NCBI RefSeq assembly: GCF_013403875.1
Contig: NZ_JACBNX010000020.1
Coordinates: forward strand, 1-64,000
Origin: Burkholderia guangdongensis
Lineage (GTDB): Bacteria; Pseudomonadota; Gammaproteobacteria; Burkholderiales; Burkholderiaceae
Direction: 5' to 3'
DNA length: 64,000 nucleotides
Shown: positions 44,835-53,363 of the stretch, piece after piece
How the letters are laid out: every line of letters begins with the position of its first letter
Numbering within the stretch: position 1 is the stretch's first letter
Made by a program: the position numbers and the translations under genes
Notes under the pieces: model-generated
The model's database searches: none
Told to the model about the DNA's origin: nothing
What the model saw: the letters and a program-made list of their open reading frames with translations, nothing else

Positions 44835-45866
44835 ATGACCACCGACACCACTGGCCGCACTGGCAATGCCGCTGCCGCCGCGAACGCCGAGCGATTCCGC
44901 TACGGCTTCCTGAAGGGCAACCCGCAGCTCACGAAGAACGGCGAGCTCAAGCACCTGCTGTCGATCGAAGGGCTGCCGCGCTCGATCGTCACGCACATCC
45001 TCGACACCGCCGAGCAGTTCGTCAGCGTGACCGACCGCGAGGTGAAGAAGGTGCCGCTGTTGCGCGGCAAGTCGGTGTTCAACCTGTTCTTCGAGAACTC
45101 GACGCGCACGCGCACGACGTTCGAGATCGCCGCGACGCGGCTGTCGGCCGACGTGCTGAACCTGAACATCAACGCATCGTCGACGAGCAAGGGCGAATCG
45201 CTGCTCGACACGATCAACAACCTGTCCGCGATGCATGCCGACCTGTTCGTCGTGCGCCACGCGTCGAGCGGCGCGCCGTACCTGATCGCCGAGCACTGCG
45301 CGCCGCACGTGCACGTGATCAACGCCGGCGACGGCCGCCACGCGCACCCGACGCAGGGCCTGCTCGACATGTACACGATCCGCCACTACAAGCGCGACTT
45401 CACGAAGCTGCGCGTCGCGATCGTCGGCGACATCCTGCACTCGCGCGTCGCGCGCTCGGACATCCACGCGCTGACGACGCTCGGCGTGCCCGAAGTGCGC
45501 GCGATCGGCCCGCGCACGCTGCTGCCGGGCGGGCTCGAGCAGATGGGCGTGCGCGTGTTCCACAACCTCGACGAAGGGCTGAAGGGCGTCGACGTGATCA
45601 TCATGCTGCGCCTGCAGAACGAGCGGATGAGCGGCGCGCTGCTGCCGTCCGCGCAGGAGTACTTCAAGAGCTGGGGGCTCACGCCGGAACGTCTCGCGCT
45701 CGCCGCGCCCGACGCGATCGTGATGCACCCGGGCCCGATGAACCGCGGCGTCGAGATCGATTCGCAGGTCGCCGACGGTCCGCAGTCGGTGATCCTGAAC
45801 CAGGTGACGTTCGGGATCGCGGTGCGGATGGCGGTGATGGGCATCGTCGCCGGCACGAGCGACTGA
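44835..45866 (+). CDS. pyrB: Aspartate carbamoyltransferase catalytic subunit
   Basis: The product has 343 residues, with an N-terminal extension of about 30 residues typical of dodecameric ATCases. FFENSTRTRTTFEIAATRL is the carbamoyl-phosphate site, HAHPTQGLLDMYTI and VAIVGDILHSRVARSDI follow, and VMHPGPMNRGVEI closes the site. Catalyses the first committed step of pyrimidine synthesis. The non-catalytic dihydroorotase homologue 61 bp downstream is its expected structural partner. Confidence 0.97.
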   Translation: MTTDTTGRTGNAAAAANAERFRYGFLKGNPQLTKNGELKHLLSIEGLPRSIVTHILDTAEQFVSVTDREVKKVPLLRGKSVFNLFFENSTRTRTTFEIAATRLSADVLNLNINASSTSKGESLLDTINNLSAMHADLFVVRHASSGAPYLIAEHCAPHVHVINAGDGRHAHPTQGLLDMYTIRHYKRDFTKLRVAIVGDILHSRVARSDIHALTTLGVPEVRAIGPRTLLPGGLEQMGVRVFHNLDEGLKGVDVIIMLRLQNERMSGALLPSAQEYFKSWGLTPERLALAAPDAIVMHPGPMNRGVEIDSQVADGPQSVILNQVTFGIAVRMAVMGIVAGTSD

Positions 45867-45927
45867 CCGCGCGCCGCGCGGCTGCGACTCCTCATTCAAC
45901 GCATTCACAGCTTTCAGAAGACAGCGC

Positions 45928-47205
45928 ATGAAGATTCATATCAAAGGCGGCACGCTGCTCGATCCGGTCTCCGGCACCGAACGCCAGGCCGACGTGTTCG
46001 TCGCGGCCGGCAAGATCGCCGCGATCGGCGCGGCGCCGGCCGATTTCCACGCGGCGAAGACGATCGACGCGACGGGCCTCTACGTGTCGCCCGGCTTCGT
46101 CGACCTGTGCGCGCGGCTGCGCGAGCCGGGCTACGAGCACAAGGCGACGCTCGAATCCGAGATGGCGGCCGCGGTCGCGGGTGGCGTGACGAGCCTCGCG
46201 TGCCCGCCGGACACCGACCCGGTGCTCGACGAGCCCGGCCTCGTCGAGATGCTGAAGTTCCGCGCGCGCAATCTGCATCAGGCGCACGTGTATCCGCTCG
46301 GCGCGCTGACGGTCGGCCTGAAGGGCGAGACCATCACCGAGATGGTCGAGCTGACCGAATCCGGCTGTGTCGGCTTCACGCAGGCGAACGTGCCGGTGCG
46401 CGATACGCAGGTGATGCTGCGCGCGCTGCAGTATGCGAGCACGTACGGCTTCACCGTGTGGCTGCGGCCACTCGATGCGTTCCTCGCGAAGGGCGGCGTC
46501 GCGGCGAGCGGGCCGGTTGCGTCGCGGCTCGGGTTGTCCGGCGTGCCGGTCGCGGCCGAGACGATCGCGCTGCACACGATTTTCGAGCTGGTTCGCGTGA
46601 CGGGCGCGCGCGTGCACCTCGCGCGGCTGTCGTCGGCGGCGGGCGTGGCGCTCGTGCGCGCGGCGAAGGCCGAGGGGCTCCCGGTGAGCTGTGACGTCGC
46701 CGTGAACCAGCTGCATCTGATCGACGTCGACATCGGCTACTTCGATTCGCAGTTCCGGCTCGATCCGCCGCTGCGCAGCGAGCGCGACCGCGAAGCGATT
46801 CGCGCGGCGCTCGCCGATGGCACGATCGACGCGATCTGCTCCGATCACACGCCGGTCGACGACGACGAGAAGCTGCTGCCGTTCGGCGAGGCGACGCCGG
46901 GCGCGACCGGGCTCGAGCTGCTGCTGTCGCTGACGGTGAAGTGGGCAGACGAGACGCGCACGCCGCTCGCGCAGGCGCTCAAGCGCATCACGTCGGCGCC
47001 GGCGGACGTGCTGAAGCTGCCGGCCGGGCGGATCGCGGAAGGCGGCGTTGCCGACCTCTGCGTGTTCGATCCGCGCGCGCACTGGCGCGTCGATCCGCGC
47101 GCGCTGAAGAGCCAGGGCCACAATTCGCCGTTCCTCGGCTACGAGCTGCCGGCGCGCGTGCGCGCGACGCTCGTCGCCGGGCAGCTCGCGTTCGAGCGCA
47201 ACTGA
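45928..47205 (+). CDS. pyrC': Dihydroorotase-like protein lacking the HxH metal site (PyrC')
   Basis: The product has 425 residues. Amidohydrolase fold with N-terminal beta domain (IHIKGGTLLDPVSG) and C-terminal SPADVLKLPAG-like motif (APADVLKLPAGRI). The zinc signature normally reading GFxDxHxHLREPG is GFVDLCARLREPG: both His are replaced by Cys61 and Arg63. The later CSDHTP motif is retained. This is the pattern of PyrC'/PyrX, an inactive partner required for PyrB assembly in Pseudomonas-type ATCases. An active pyrC must lie elsewhere. Confidence 0.92.
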   Translation: MKIHIKGGTLLDPVSGTERQADVFVAAGKIAAIGAAPADFHAAKTIDATGLYVSPGFVDLCARLREPGYEHKATLESEMAAAVAGGVTSLACPPDTDPVLDEPGLVEMLKFRARNLHQAHVYPLGALTVGLKGETITEMVELTESGCVGFTQANVPVRDTQVMLRALQYASTYGFTVWLRPLDAFLAKGGVAASGPVASRLGLSGVPVAAETIALHTIFELVRVTGARVHLARLSSAAGVALVRAAKAEGLPVSCDVAVNQLHLIDVDIGYFDSQFRLDPPLRSERDREAIRAALADGTIDAICSDHTPVDDDEKLLPFGEATPGATGLELLLSLTVKWADETRTPLAQALKRITSAPADVLKLPAGRIAEGGVADLCVFDPRAHWRVDPRALKSQGHNSPFLGYELPARVRATLVAGQLAFERN

Positions 47206-47219
47206 CGCGGGCCGTCGCC

Positions 47220-48071
47220 ATGATCGCCCTTCGCAAGCTGCGTCTCGTGCTCCATCTGCTGCGCGGGATGGCGATCGTCGCGCTGTGCTTCTCGCGCGTG
47301 ACGCCCGCGCGGCGCGCCGAGCTCACGCGGCGCTGGTCGCTGAAGCTGCTGCGGCTCGCCGGGATGCGGCTCGTCGTGCACAACGGCGGCGCGCGGCTCG
47401 ATGCGAGCGCGCTCGTCGTCGGCAATCACGTGTCGTGGGCCGACATCTACGTGATCAACGCGTGGCGGCCGACGCCGTTCGTGTCGAAGGCCGAGGTGCG
47501 GCAGTGGCCCGTCGTCGGCTGGCTCGCCGAGAAGCTCGATACCCTGTTCCTGCAGCGCGAGAAGCGCACCGAGGCGATGCGGGCGATGCATGCGATGGCC
47601 GAGCGGCTGCGCGGCGGCGGGCTGATGTGCGTGTTTCCGGAAGGGACGACGTCGGACGGGCTCGGGCTGCTGCCGTTTCACGCGAACCTGTTCCAGGCCG
47701 CGGTGTCGGCCGGCTGCGCGGTGCAGCCGATCTGCGTGATGTACGAGGATGCGCACGGGCGCCAGTCGGTGTCGCCGGCGTATGTCGGGGATCTGTCGCT
47801 TGGGCGGTCGCTCGACCTGGTGCTCGGTGGGGGGCCGTTCGTCGCGCATTTGTATGTGTGCGATCCGATCGAGCCGGGCGGGGATCGGCGCGCGGTGGCG
47901 GCTGCGGCTCAGGCGGCGGTGGCGGCTGCGTTGGGCGAGATGCAGGCGCAGGCTGGGCGGCCGACCATCGATGCGCTCAATGAGTTGGCGCGGGACGCGT
48001 ATCCGGAGAAGGCGGTCGATGTAGGGACGGAGGTCGCGGCCGATGACGCGGTGACGGGACGGGAGGGGTGA
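47220..48071 (+). CDS. 1-acyl-sn-glycerol-3-phosphate acyltransferase (PlsC family)
   Basis: The product has 283 residues. The catalytic NHxxxxD box is NHVSWAD (69-75) and the glycerol-phosphate site is FPEGTTSDG (139-147). An N-terminal hydrophobic helix (LVLHLLRGMAIVALCF) anchors it at the inner membrane. Makes phosphatidic acid or acylates a related lipid. The C-terminal 60 residues are Ala/Glu-rich and poorly conserved. Starts 14 bp after pyrC'. Pieces of this gene recur at 48886-48933. Confidence 0.9.
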   Translation: MIALRKLRLVLHLLRGMAIVALCFSRVTPARRAELTRRWSLKLLRLAGMRLVVHNGGARLDASALVVGNHVSWADIYVINAWRPTPFVSKAEVRQWPVVGWLAEKLDTLFLQREKRTEAMRAMHAMAERLRGGGLMCVFPEGTTSDGLGLLPFHANLFQAAVSAGCAVQPICVMYEDAHGRQSVSPAYVGDLSLGRSLDLVLGGGPFVAHLYVCDPIEPGGDRRAVAAAAQAAVAAALGEMQAQAGRPTIDALNELARDAYPEKAVDVGTEVAADDAVTGREG

Positions 48072-48151
48072 CGCGGGGGCGACGCGAAGAAACGGTGTCT
48101 CAAAAAATGGTGGTCGTCGATCGTGGCCGATGCATGCGCGAATTGCGCACG

Positions 48152-48559
48152 TCAGGAAAGCGTGCTCAACCGAACTCCCGGTAAATCGGCGAAATCCGCG
48201 ATATTGAAGGTCATCAACTGGAATCCGTGTTCGATCGCTTGGGCGGCAATCCACAAGTCGTTATAGCGAGGTCGCGGCGAACGGCCCGCTTGCTTCACAG
48301 CTGCAGCGAGCACCCCGAAGGCGGACGCCGTGTGCCGCGTGAGGTCCAACACAGGGCGTCGTTCAAGTTGTCGCAAATGCGCGGCTCGGCGCGCGCGCTC
48401 GGCCGCGTCGGCGCAGACCTGTACGCCGAAGGCCAATTCACCCAACGACACCACTGAAATGTAGACCGGCGCGTCGCCCGCGGCTTCGATGATCGCGCGC
48501 GGCGCGACCTGACCGGCCGCCAGGCCGACCCACACGCAACTGTCGATGATTACGCCCAC
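48152..48559 (-). CDS. vapC: PIN-domain toxin (VapC-type)
   Basis: The product has 135 residues. The PIN acidic tetrad is visible: Asp6 (IIDSCVW), Glu40 (SLGELAFG), Asp100 (RYNDLWIA) and Asp121 (NIADFADL). Predicted endoribonuclease. GTG start overlaps the antitoxin stop by 10 bp, the usual toxin-second arrangement. Confidence 0.92.
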   Translation of the reverse strand: MGVIIDSCVWVGLAAGQVAPRAIIEAAGDAPVYISVVSLGELAFGVQVCADAAERARRAAHLRQLERRPVLDLTRHTASAFGVLAAAVKQAGRSPRPRYNDLWIAAQAIEHGFQLMTFNIADFADLPGVRLSTLS

Positions 48560-48804
48560 GGATCGCGGACCTCATCGCTGAAATCGGCGCGGCTGTCTTG
48601 CAGCCAACGCTGTCCTTCGATCGCCGACAGGCCGGTTGCCAGCCCCTCGAGAGCCTGCGAGGCGGTCATGTTCGGTTCGGCCGGCACGATGCGCGCGACG
48701 GGAGTCTGGTTGCGTTCGACGATCACGGTTTCGCCGCTGCGGGCGACCCTATCAAGGATCTGACGGGTGTGGCGGGCCAGATCGGTAGCGGTAATGATAG
48801 GCAT
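48550..48804 (-). CDS. Phd/YefM-family antitoxin
   Basis: The product has 84 residues. The N-terminus ITATDLARHTRQILDRVARSGETVIVERN is the Phd/YefM DNA-binding fold, and the C-terminus (WLQDSRADFSDEVRDPWA) is the toxin-binding tail. Neutralises the adjacent PIN toxin and should autorepress from the paired ATACGTAT sites upstream. AAGGA precedes ATG. Confidence 0.92.
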   Translation of the reverse strand: MPIITATDLARHTRQILDRVARSGETVIVERNQTPVARIVPAEPNMTASQALEGLATGLSAIEGQRWLQDSRADFSDEVRDPWA

Positions 48805-48823
48805 TGGAGTTCCTTCAGTAACG

Positions 48824-48850
48824 ATACGTATTGTACGCGAAATACGTATT
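48824..48850 (-). promoter_or_regulatory. Toxin-antitoxin operator: paired ATACGTAT palindromes
   Basis: ATACGTAT occurs at 48824-48831 and 48842-48849 (the second within the 10-bp palindrome AATACGTATT). Their centres are 18 bp apart and they lie 20-46 bp upstream of the antitoxin start, where an antitoxin dimer pair would bind. Confidence 0.7.
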
Positions 48851-48885
48851 CTTTCCGTTGCTCAGAATCAGATGTGGTGCCGAGA

Positions 48886-48933
48886 ACTGCTGCGGCTCGT
48901 CGTGCACAACGGCGGCGCGCGGTGGCGGCTGCG
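48886..48933 (+). repeat. Deleted duplicate of plsC sequence
   Basis: 48891-48922 is identical over 32 bp to 47365-47396 inside plsC, and 48914-48933 is identical over 20 bp to 47887-47906. The two source segments are joined at the shared 9-mer GGCGCGCGG, so the copy looks like plsC with a 499-bp deletion between short direct repeats. The left edge also fits a 15-bp deletion between two TGCGGCTCG copies. Confidence 0.85.
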
Positions 48934-49005
48934 CCGCGCATGAGCATCGCGGCGAGCGATCATGGTGCATAGTTTTAGTCGCTTATACACATTGCGAGAT
49001 ACGCC

Positions 49006-49200
49006 ATGCGTACCAACATCGAAATTGACGACAGGTTGATAGCCGAAGCGCTTGCTGCGACCGGCATTAAGACCGCGCGGGAGGTTGTCGAGCTCGGCTT
49101 GAAGACGATCATCAGACTCAAGCAGCAAGAGCAAATCCAGCAATTCCGAGGAAAGCTCCACTGGGACGGTGACCTTGACGCGATGAGGACTGATCGATGA
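49006..49200 (+). CDS. Solitary VapB-type antitoxin
   Basis: The product has 64 residues. MRTNIEIDDRLIAEALAATGIKTAREVVELGLKTIIRLKQQ is the ribbon-helix-helix VapB pattern, and the C-terminal HWDGDLDAMRTDR is the toxin-binding tail. The overlapping ATGA that would start a PIN toxin is present at 49197, but the frame that follows has no PIN motif and soon ends. So the toxin has been lost, or this gene acts alone. Confidence 0.85.
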   Translation: MRTNIEIDDRLIAEALAATGIKTAREVVELGLKTIIRLKQQEQIQQFRGKLHWDGDLDAMRTDR

Positions 49201-49226
49201 CTCGGGCGGTACCAAGGGGGGCGAAA

Positions 49227-49258
49227 CGTGAGCCGCAAACCGTGAAATGCGGCTCACG
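49227..49258. terminator. Hairpin between solitary antitoxin and apaH
   Basis: Perfect 11-bp stem CGTGAGCCGCA / TGCGGCTCACG with a 10-nt loop between convergent genes; no T-run. The remaining sequence to 49372 holds only an unsupported 51-codon frame. Confidence 0.45.
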
Positions 49259-49372
49259 ATATGAGCCGTATTGCGCAGCAGATACGCGAGCGCCTGTTCG
49301 TGCGGCGGCGGACCATTGAAGATAAACGGTTTTCTGACCGCGTCTGCTCCGTCGCCGTAGGCCCTTCGACCG

Positions 49373-50224
49373 TCATTCCCCCTGCGCTCTGCACGCTTCG
49401 CACTTCACCTGCGTGACCGTGCGCTTGGCCGGATCGTCCGCGAGACGAACGGCCGACAGCTTGTTCCCCCACACGCACCCCGAATCGAGCGCGATGAGCC
49501 GCTTGCGCATCATGATGCCGAGCGCGGCCCAGTGGCCGAACACGACCGTCGCATCGGCGGTGCGGCGGCCGGGCACGTCGTACCACGGCATGTAGCCGCG
49601 CGGCGCCGCATCGGGCCCGCCGTTCGCGCGGAATTCCATCGCGCCGTCGGCCGTGCAGAAGCGGATCCGCGTGAACGCGTTGAACGCGACGCGCAGCCGG
49701 TCGCGCTTCTTCAGATTCGAGTGCCACTGGTTCGGCTCGTTGCCGTAGAGCTGGCGCAGCGTGTCGTGCCAGTCGGGCGCGCGCAATGCGCGCTGCAACT
49801 CGTCGGCGAGCTCGAGCGCGAGCGTGACGTCCCACTGCGGCAGCACGCCTGCGTGCACGAGCAGCATCCCGTTCTCGACATGCGCGAACGGGCGGTGACG
49901 GACCCATTCGAGCAGCAATTCGGCGTCGGGCGCGTCGAGAATCTCCCCGATCGTGTCGCCGGGGCGCTCGGTGCGGATGCCGGCCGCCACCGCGAGCAGA
50001 TGCAGATCGTGATTGCCGAGCACGACCGTCGCGCGCGGGCCGAGCTCGATGAGCGCGCGCAGCATCGCGAGCGAAGACGGGCCGCGGTTGACGACGTCGC
50101 CGCAGAACCAGAAGGGCGTGTCGGGGTTCGGCGCGAGTTTCTTGAGCAACGCGGCGAAAGCGGAATGACAGCCCTGTAGGTCGCCGAAGGCGATGGGGAT
50201 GATGGGGCGGGATGAGTCGGGCAT
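49373..50224 (-). CDS. apaH: Diadenosine tetraphosphatase (symmetrical)
   Basis: The product has 283 residues (E. coli 282 class). The metallophosphatase motifs are GDLQGCHSAF (Asp15, His20), FCGDVVNRGPSSL, LGNHDLHLL and LLVHAGVLPQWD. Hydrolyses Ap4A to two ADP. ATG 50224 gives the canonical N-terminus; the frame is open 76 codons further but without similarity. Confidence 0.95.
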   Translation of the reverse strand: MPDSSRPIIPIAFGDLQGCHSAFAALLKKLAPNPDTPFWFCGDVVNRGPSSLAMLRALIELGPRATVVLGNHDLHLLAVAAGIRTERPGDTIGEILDAPDAELLLEWVRHRPFAHVENGMLLVHAGVLPQWDVTLALELADELQRALRAPDWHDTLRQLYGNEPNQWHSNLKKRDRLRVAFNAFTRIRFCTADGAMEFRANGGPDAAPRGYMPWYDVPGRRTADATVVFGHWAALGIMMRKRLIALDSGCVWGNKLSAVRLADDPAKRTVTQVKCEACRAQGE

Positions 50225-50426
50225 GCGCGGCGATGACAGGCCTCTTGCGGGCCGAGACTGACGAAGTGGGAAACGATAGCACGATGACGTTACAAAGACT
50301 GCGTGCCAGATGCGGATCGCGTCGAGGTGCCATCCAGCACCAGCACTTTCGGGGTCCGATCCGCACCGCGCACGGCCGCCCCACGCATCGCGCAATACAG
50401 GGAGAAGTCGGCCCGGCGAAGCTAAT

Positions 50427-50459
50427 TTGACAGTGCCGGGAAGGTAATGCACATATAAT
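50427..50459 (+). promoter_or_regulatory. Candidate galU promoter
   Basis: Consensus TTGACA (50427-50432) and TATAAT (50454-50459) are present, but 21 bp apart rather than 16-18. Either a different -35 is used with this -10 or an activator compensates. The rest of 50225-50426 shows nothing else. Confidence 0.45.
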
Positions 50460-50495
50460 CAGCGCCCATCCGATGCACAGACAGATGTCCTCCCG

Positions 50496-51386
50496 ATGCT
50501 AAAAGTCACCAAAGCCGTTTTTCCGGTTGCCGGCCTCGGCACGCGCTTCCTGCCCGCCACGAAGGCGAGCCCGAAGGAGATGCTGCCCGTCGTCGACAAG
50601 CCACTGATCCAGTACGCGGTCGAGGAAGCGATCGCCGCCGGCATCACCGAGATGATCTTCGTCACGGGCCGCAGCAAGCGCGCGATCGAGGACCATTTCG
50701 ACAAGTCGTACGAGATCGAGGCCGAGCTCGAGGCGCGCGGCAAGGAGAAGCTGCTCGAACTCGTGCGCAGCATCAAGCCGAGCCACGTCGACTGCGTCTA
50801 CGTGCGCCAGCCGGAAGCGCTCGGCCTCGGCCACGCGGTGCTGTGCGCGGAGAAGCTGGTCGCCGACAGTCCGTTCGCGGTGATCCTCGCCGACGACCTG
50901 CTCGACGGCAACCCGCCGGTGATGAAGCAGATGGTTGACGTGTTCGATCACTATCACAGCTCGGTGATCGGGGTCGAAGAGATTCCGCCGTCGGACACGA
51001 AGTCGTACGGGATCGTCGACGGCAAGGAGTGGGAAGAGTCGATCGTCAAGATGTCGGCGATCATCGAGAAGCCGGCGCCGGAAGTGGCGCCGTCCAACCT
51101 CGGCGTGGTCGGGCGCTACGTGCTGAAGCCGCGGATCTTCCACCATCTGCGCAATCTGAAGCCGGGCGCGGGCGGCGAGCTGCAGCTCACCGATGCGATC
51201 GAAGCACTGCTCGCCGACGAGCAGGTTCTCGCATACAAATATCAGGGCAAGCGCTACGACTGCGGCAGCAAGCTCGGGTATCTGAAGGCGACCGTCGAGT
51301 TCGCGCTGCGCCATCCGGAAATGGGCGCGGAGTTCGGCGAGTATCTGGCCGGCGTGCAACTGCCGTCGATGCGTGCCGATCGCTGA
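50496..51386 (+). CDS. galU: UTP-glucose-1-phosphate uridylyltransferase
   Basis: The product has 296 residues. KAVFPVAGLGTRFLPATKASPKEMLPVVDKP is the nucleotidyltransferase start, and IEKPAPEVAPSNLGVVGRY and GGELQLTDAI are GalU blocks. Makes UDP-glucose, which feeds UDP-galactose and then UDP-galactofuranose via Glf. 11 bp before rmlB. Confidence 0.96.
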   Translation: MLKVTKAVFPVAGLGTRFLPATKASPKEMLPVVDKPLIQYAVEEAIAAGITEMIFVTGRSKRAIEDHFDKSYEIEAELEARGKEKLLELVRSIKPSHVDCVYVRQPEALGLGHAVLCAEKLVADSPFAVILADDLLDGNPPVMKQMVDVFDHYHSSVIGVEEIPPSDTKSYGIVDGKEWEESIVKMSAIIEKPAPEVAPSNLGVVGRYVLKPRIFHHLRNLKPGAGGELQLTDAIEALLADEQVLAYKYQGKRYDCGSKLGYLKATVEFALRHPEMGAEFGEYLAGVQLPSMRADR

Positions 51387-51397
51387 GGGAACGAGCG

Positions 51398-52453
51398 ATG
51401 ATTCTGGTGACAGGCGGCGCGGGGTTTATCGGCGCCAACTTCGTGCTCGACTGGCTGCGTGACGCCGGCGAGCCCGTCGTGAACGTCGACAAGCTCACGT
51501 ACGCGGGCAACGCGGCAACGCTCGCGCCGCTCGACGGCGACGCGCGTCACGTGTTCGCGCGGGTCGACATCTGCGACCGTGCGGCGATCGACGCGCTCCT
51601 CGCCGCGCATCGTCCGCGCGCGATCGTGCACTTCGCGGCCGAGAGCCACGTCGATCGCTCGATTCACGGTCCCGGCGATTTTCTGCAGACGAACGTCGTC
51701 GGCACGTTCACGCTGCTCGACGCGGCGACCGCGTACTGGCGCACGCTGCCCGGCGAAGAGCGGGATGCGTTCCGCTTCCTGCACGTCTCGACCGACGAGG
51801 TGTTCGGCTCGCTCGGCGCGACCGATGCCGCGTTCGACGAACGAACCCCGTATGCGCCGAACAGCCCGTATTCCGCGAGCAAGGCCGCATCCGATCACTT
51901 CGTGCGCGCGTGGCATCACACGTACGGGCTGCCGACGCTGACGACGAACTGCTCGAACAACTACGGTCCGTATCAGTTTCCGGAGAAGCTGATTCCGTTG
52001 ATGATCCTGAACGCGCTTGCCGGCAAGCGGCTGCCCGTGTACGGCGACGGACGGAACGTGCGCGACTGGCTGTACGTGAGCGATCATTGCGCTGCGATTC
52101 GCGCAGTGCTCGAGCGCGGCACGCCGGGTGCGACCTACAATATCGGCGGCTGGAACGAGCAGGCGAACATCGACGTCGTGCGCGCGATCTGCGCGCTGCT
52201 CGATGCGCAGCGGCCGAACCCGTCGGGCGCGTCGTATGCGGAGCAGATCGAGTTCGTGAAGGACCGGCCCGGCCACGACCGCCGCTACGCGATCGACGCG
52301 ACGCTCATCGAGCGCGAGCTCGGCTGGCGGCCCGCGGAGACGTTCGATACCGGGCTCGCGAAAACCGTCCGCTGGTATCTCGACAACGCGAAGTGGATCG
52401 AGGGCGTGACGAGCGGCAGCTACCGTCAATGGATCGACAGGCACTACGCGTGA
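51398..52453 (+). CDS. rmlB: dTDP-glucose 4,6-dehydratase
   Basis: The product has 351 residues. SDR fold with NAD site TGGAGFIGANF, catalytic region HVSTDEVFGSL (Thr/Asp/Glu) and YSASKAASDH (Tyr-x3-Lys). NNYGPYQFPEKLIP and DWLYVSDHC are RmlB-specific. Second step to dTDP-L-rhamnose. ATG 51398 lies just after galU. Confidence 0.96.
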   Translation: MILVTGGAGFIGANFVLDWLRDAGEPVVNVDKLTYAGNAATLAPLDGDARHVFARVDICDRAAIDALLAAHRPRAIVHFAAESHVDRSIHGPGDFLQTNVVGTFTLLDAATAYWRTLPGEERDAFRFLHVSTDEVFGSLGATDAAFDERTPYAPNSPYSASKAASDHFVRAWHHTYGLPTLTTNCSNNYGPYQFPEKLIPLMILNALAGKRLPVYGDGRNVRDWLYVSDHCAAIRAVLERGTPGATYNIGGWNEQANIDVVRAICALLDAQRPNPSGASYAEQIEFVKDRPGHDRRYAIDATLIERELGWRPAETFDTGLAKTVRWYLDNAKWIEGVTSGSYRQWIDRHYA

Positions 52454-52472
52454 TGCGATGGGAGGCAGTCCG

Positions 52473-53363
52473 ATGAAGCGCAAGGGCATCATTCTTGCCG
52501 GCGGATCAGGTTCGCGCCTGTATCCGATCACGCAGGCGATCTCGAAGCAGCTGCTGCCGGTGTACGACAAGCCGATGATCTACTACCCGCTGACGACGCT
52601 GATGCTCGCCGGCATTCGCGACGTGCTCGTGATCTCGACGCCCGCCGACACGCCGCGTTTCGAGACGCTGCTCGGCGACGGCGCGCAGTGGGGGATGAAT
52701 CTCAGCTATGCGGTGCAACCGTCGCCGGACGGGCTTGCGCAGGCGTTCATCATCGGCCGCGACTTCATCGGCCACGATCCGTGCGCACTGATCCTCGGCG
52801 ACAACATCTTCTACGGTCACGATCTCGCGCATCAACTCGGCAACGCGAACGCGCGCAGCGGTGCGACCGTGTTCGCGTACCACGTCGTCGATCCGCAGCG
52901 CTACGGCGTCATCGAATTCGACGAGCAGTTCCGTGCGCTGTCGATCGAGGAGAAGCCCGCGAAGCCGCGCTCGAGCTATGCGGTGACGGGCCTGTACTTC
53001 TACGACAACGACGTGTGCGACATCGCGGCCGATATCGCGCCGTCCACGCGCGGCGAGCTCGAGATCACCGACGTGAACTCGCGCTATCTCGACACGGGCA
53101 AGCTGCGCGTCGAGATCATGGGGCGCGGCTTCGCGTGGCTCGATACGGGCACGCATGATTCGTTGATCGAAGCATCGACGTTCATCGCGACGCTGCAGAA
53201 GCGGCAGGGGCTGATGGTCGCGTGCCCGGAGGAGATCGCGTATCGCAACCGCTGGATCGACGGCGCGCAACTCGCCCGGCTCGCGGCGCCGCTCGCGAAG
53301 AGCGGCTACGGCGTCTATCTGAACAACCTGCTGAACGACAGGGTGATATGGCAATCACAGTAA
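52473..53363 (+). CDS. rmlA: Glucose-1-phosphate thymidylyltransferase
   Basis: The product has 296 residues. KGIILAGGSGSRLYPITQAISKQLLPVYDKPMIYYPL is diagnostic and ILGDNIFYGH and IEEKPAKPRSSYAVTGLYFY complete the site. First step to dTDP-L-rhamnose. ATG 52473 has GGGAGG upstream. Overlaps rmlC by 16 bp. Confidence 0.97.
   Translation: MKRKGIILAGGSGSRLYPITQAISKQLLPVYDKPMIYYPLTTLMLAGIRDVLVISTPADTPRFETLLGDGAQWGMNLSYAVQPSPDGLAQAFIIGRDFIGHDPCALILGDNIFYGHDLAHQLGNANARSGATVFAYHVVDPQRYGVIEFDEQFRALSIEEKPAKPRSSYAVTGLYFYDNDVCDIAADIAPSTRGELEITDVNSRYLDTGKLRVEIMGRGFAWLDTGTHDSLIEASTFIATLQKRQGLMVACPEEIAYRNRWIDGAQLARLAAPLAKSGYGVYLNNLLNDRVIWQSQ

Noticed and set aside
46107..46694. Alternative frames inside pyrC'
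   Set aside because: Arg/Ala-rich shadow frames typical of high-GC DNA.
49261..49416. 51-codon plus-strand frame after the solitary antitoxin
   Set aside because: No family resemblance, runs into the 3' end of apaH; no toxin motif.
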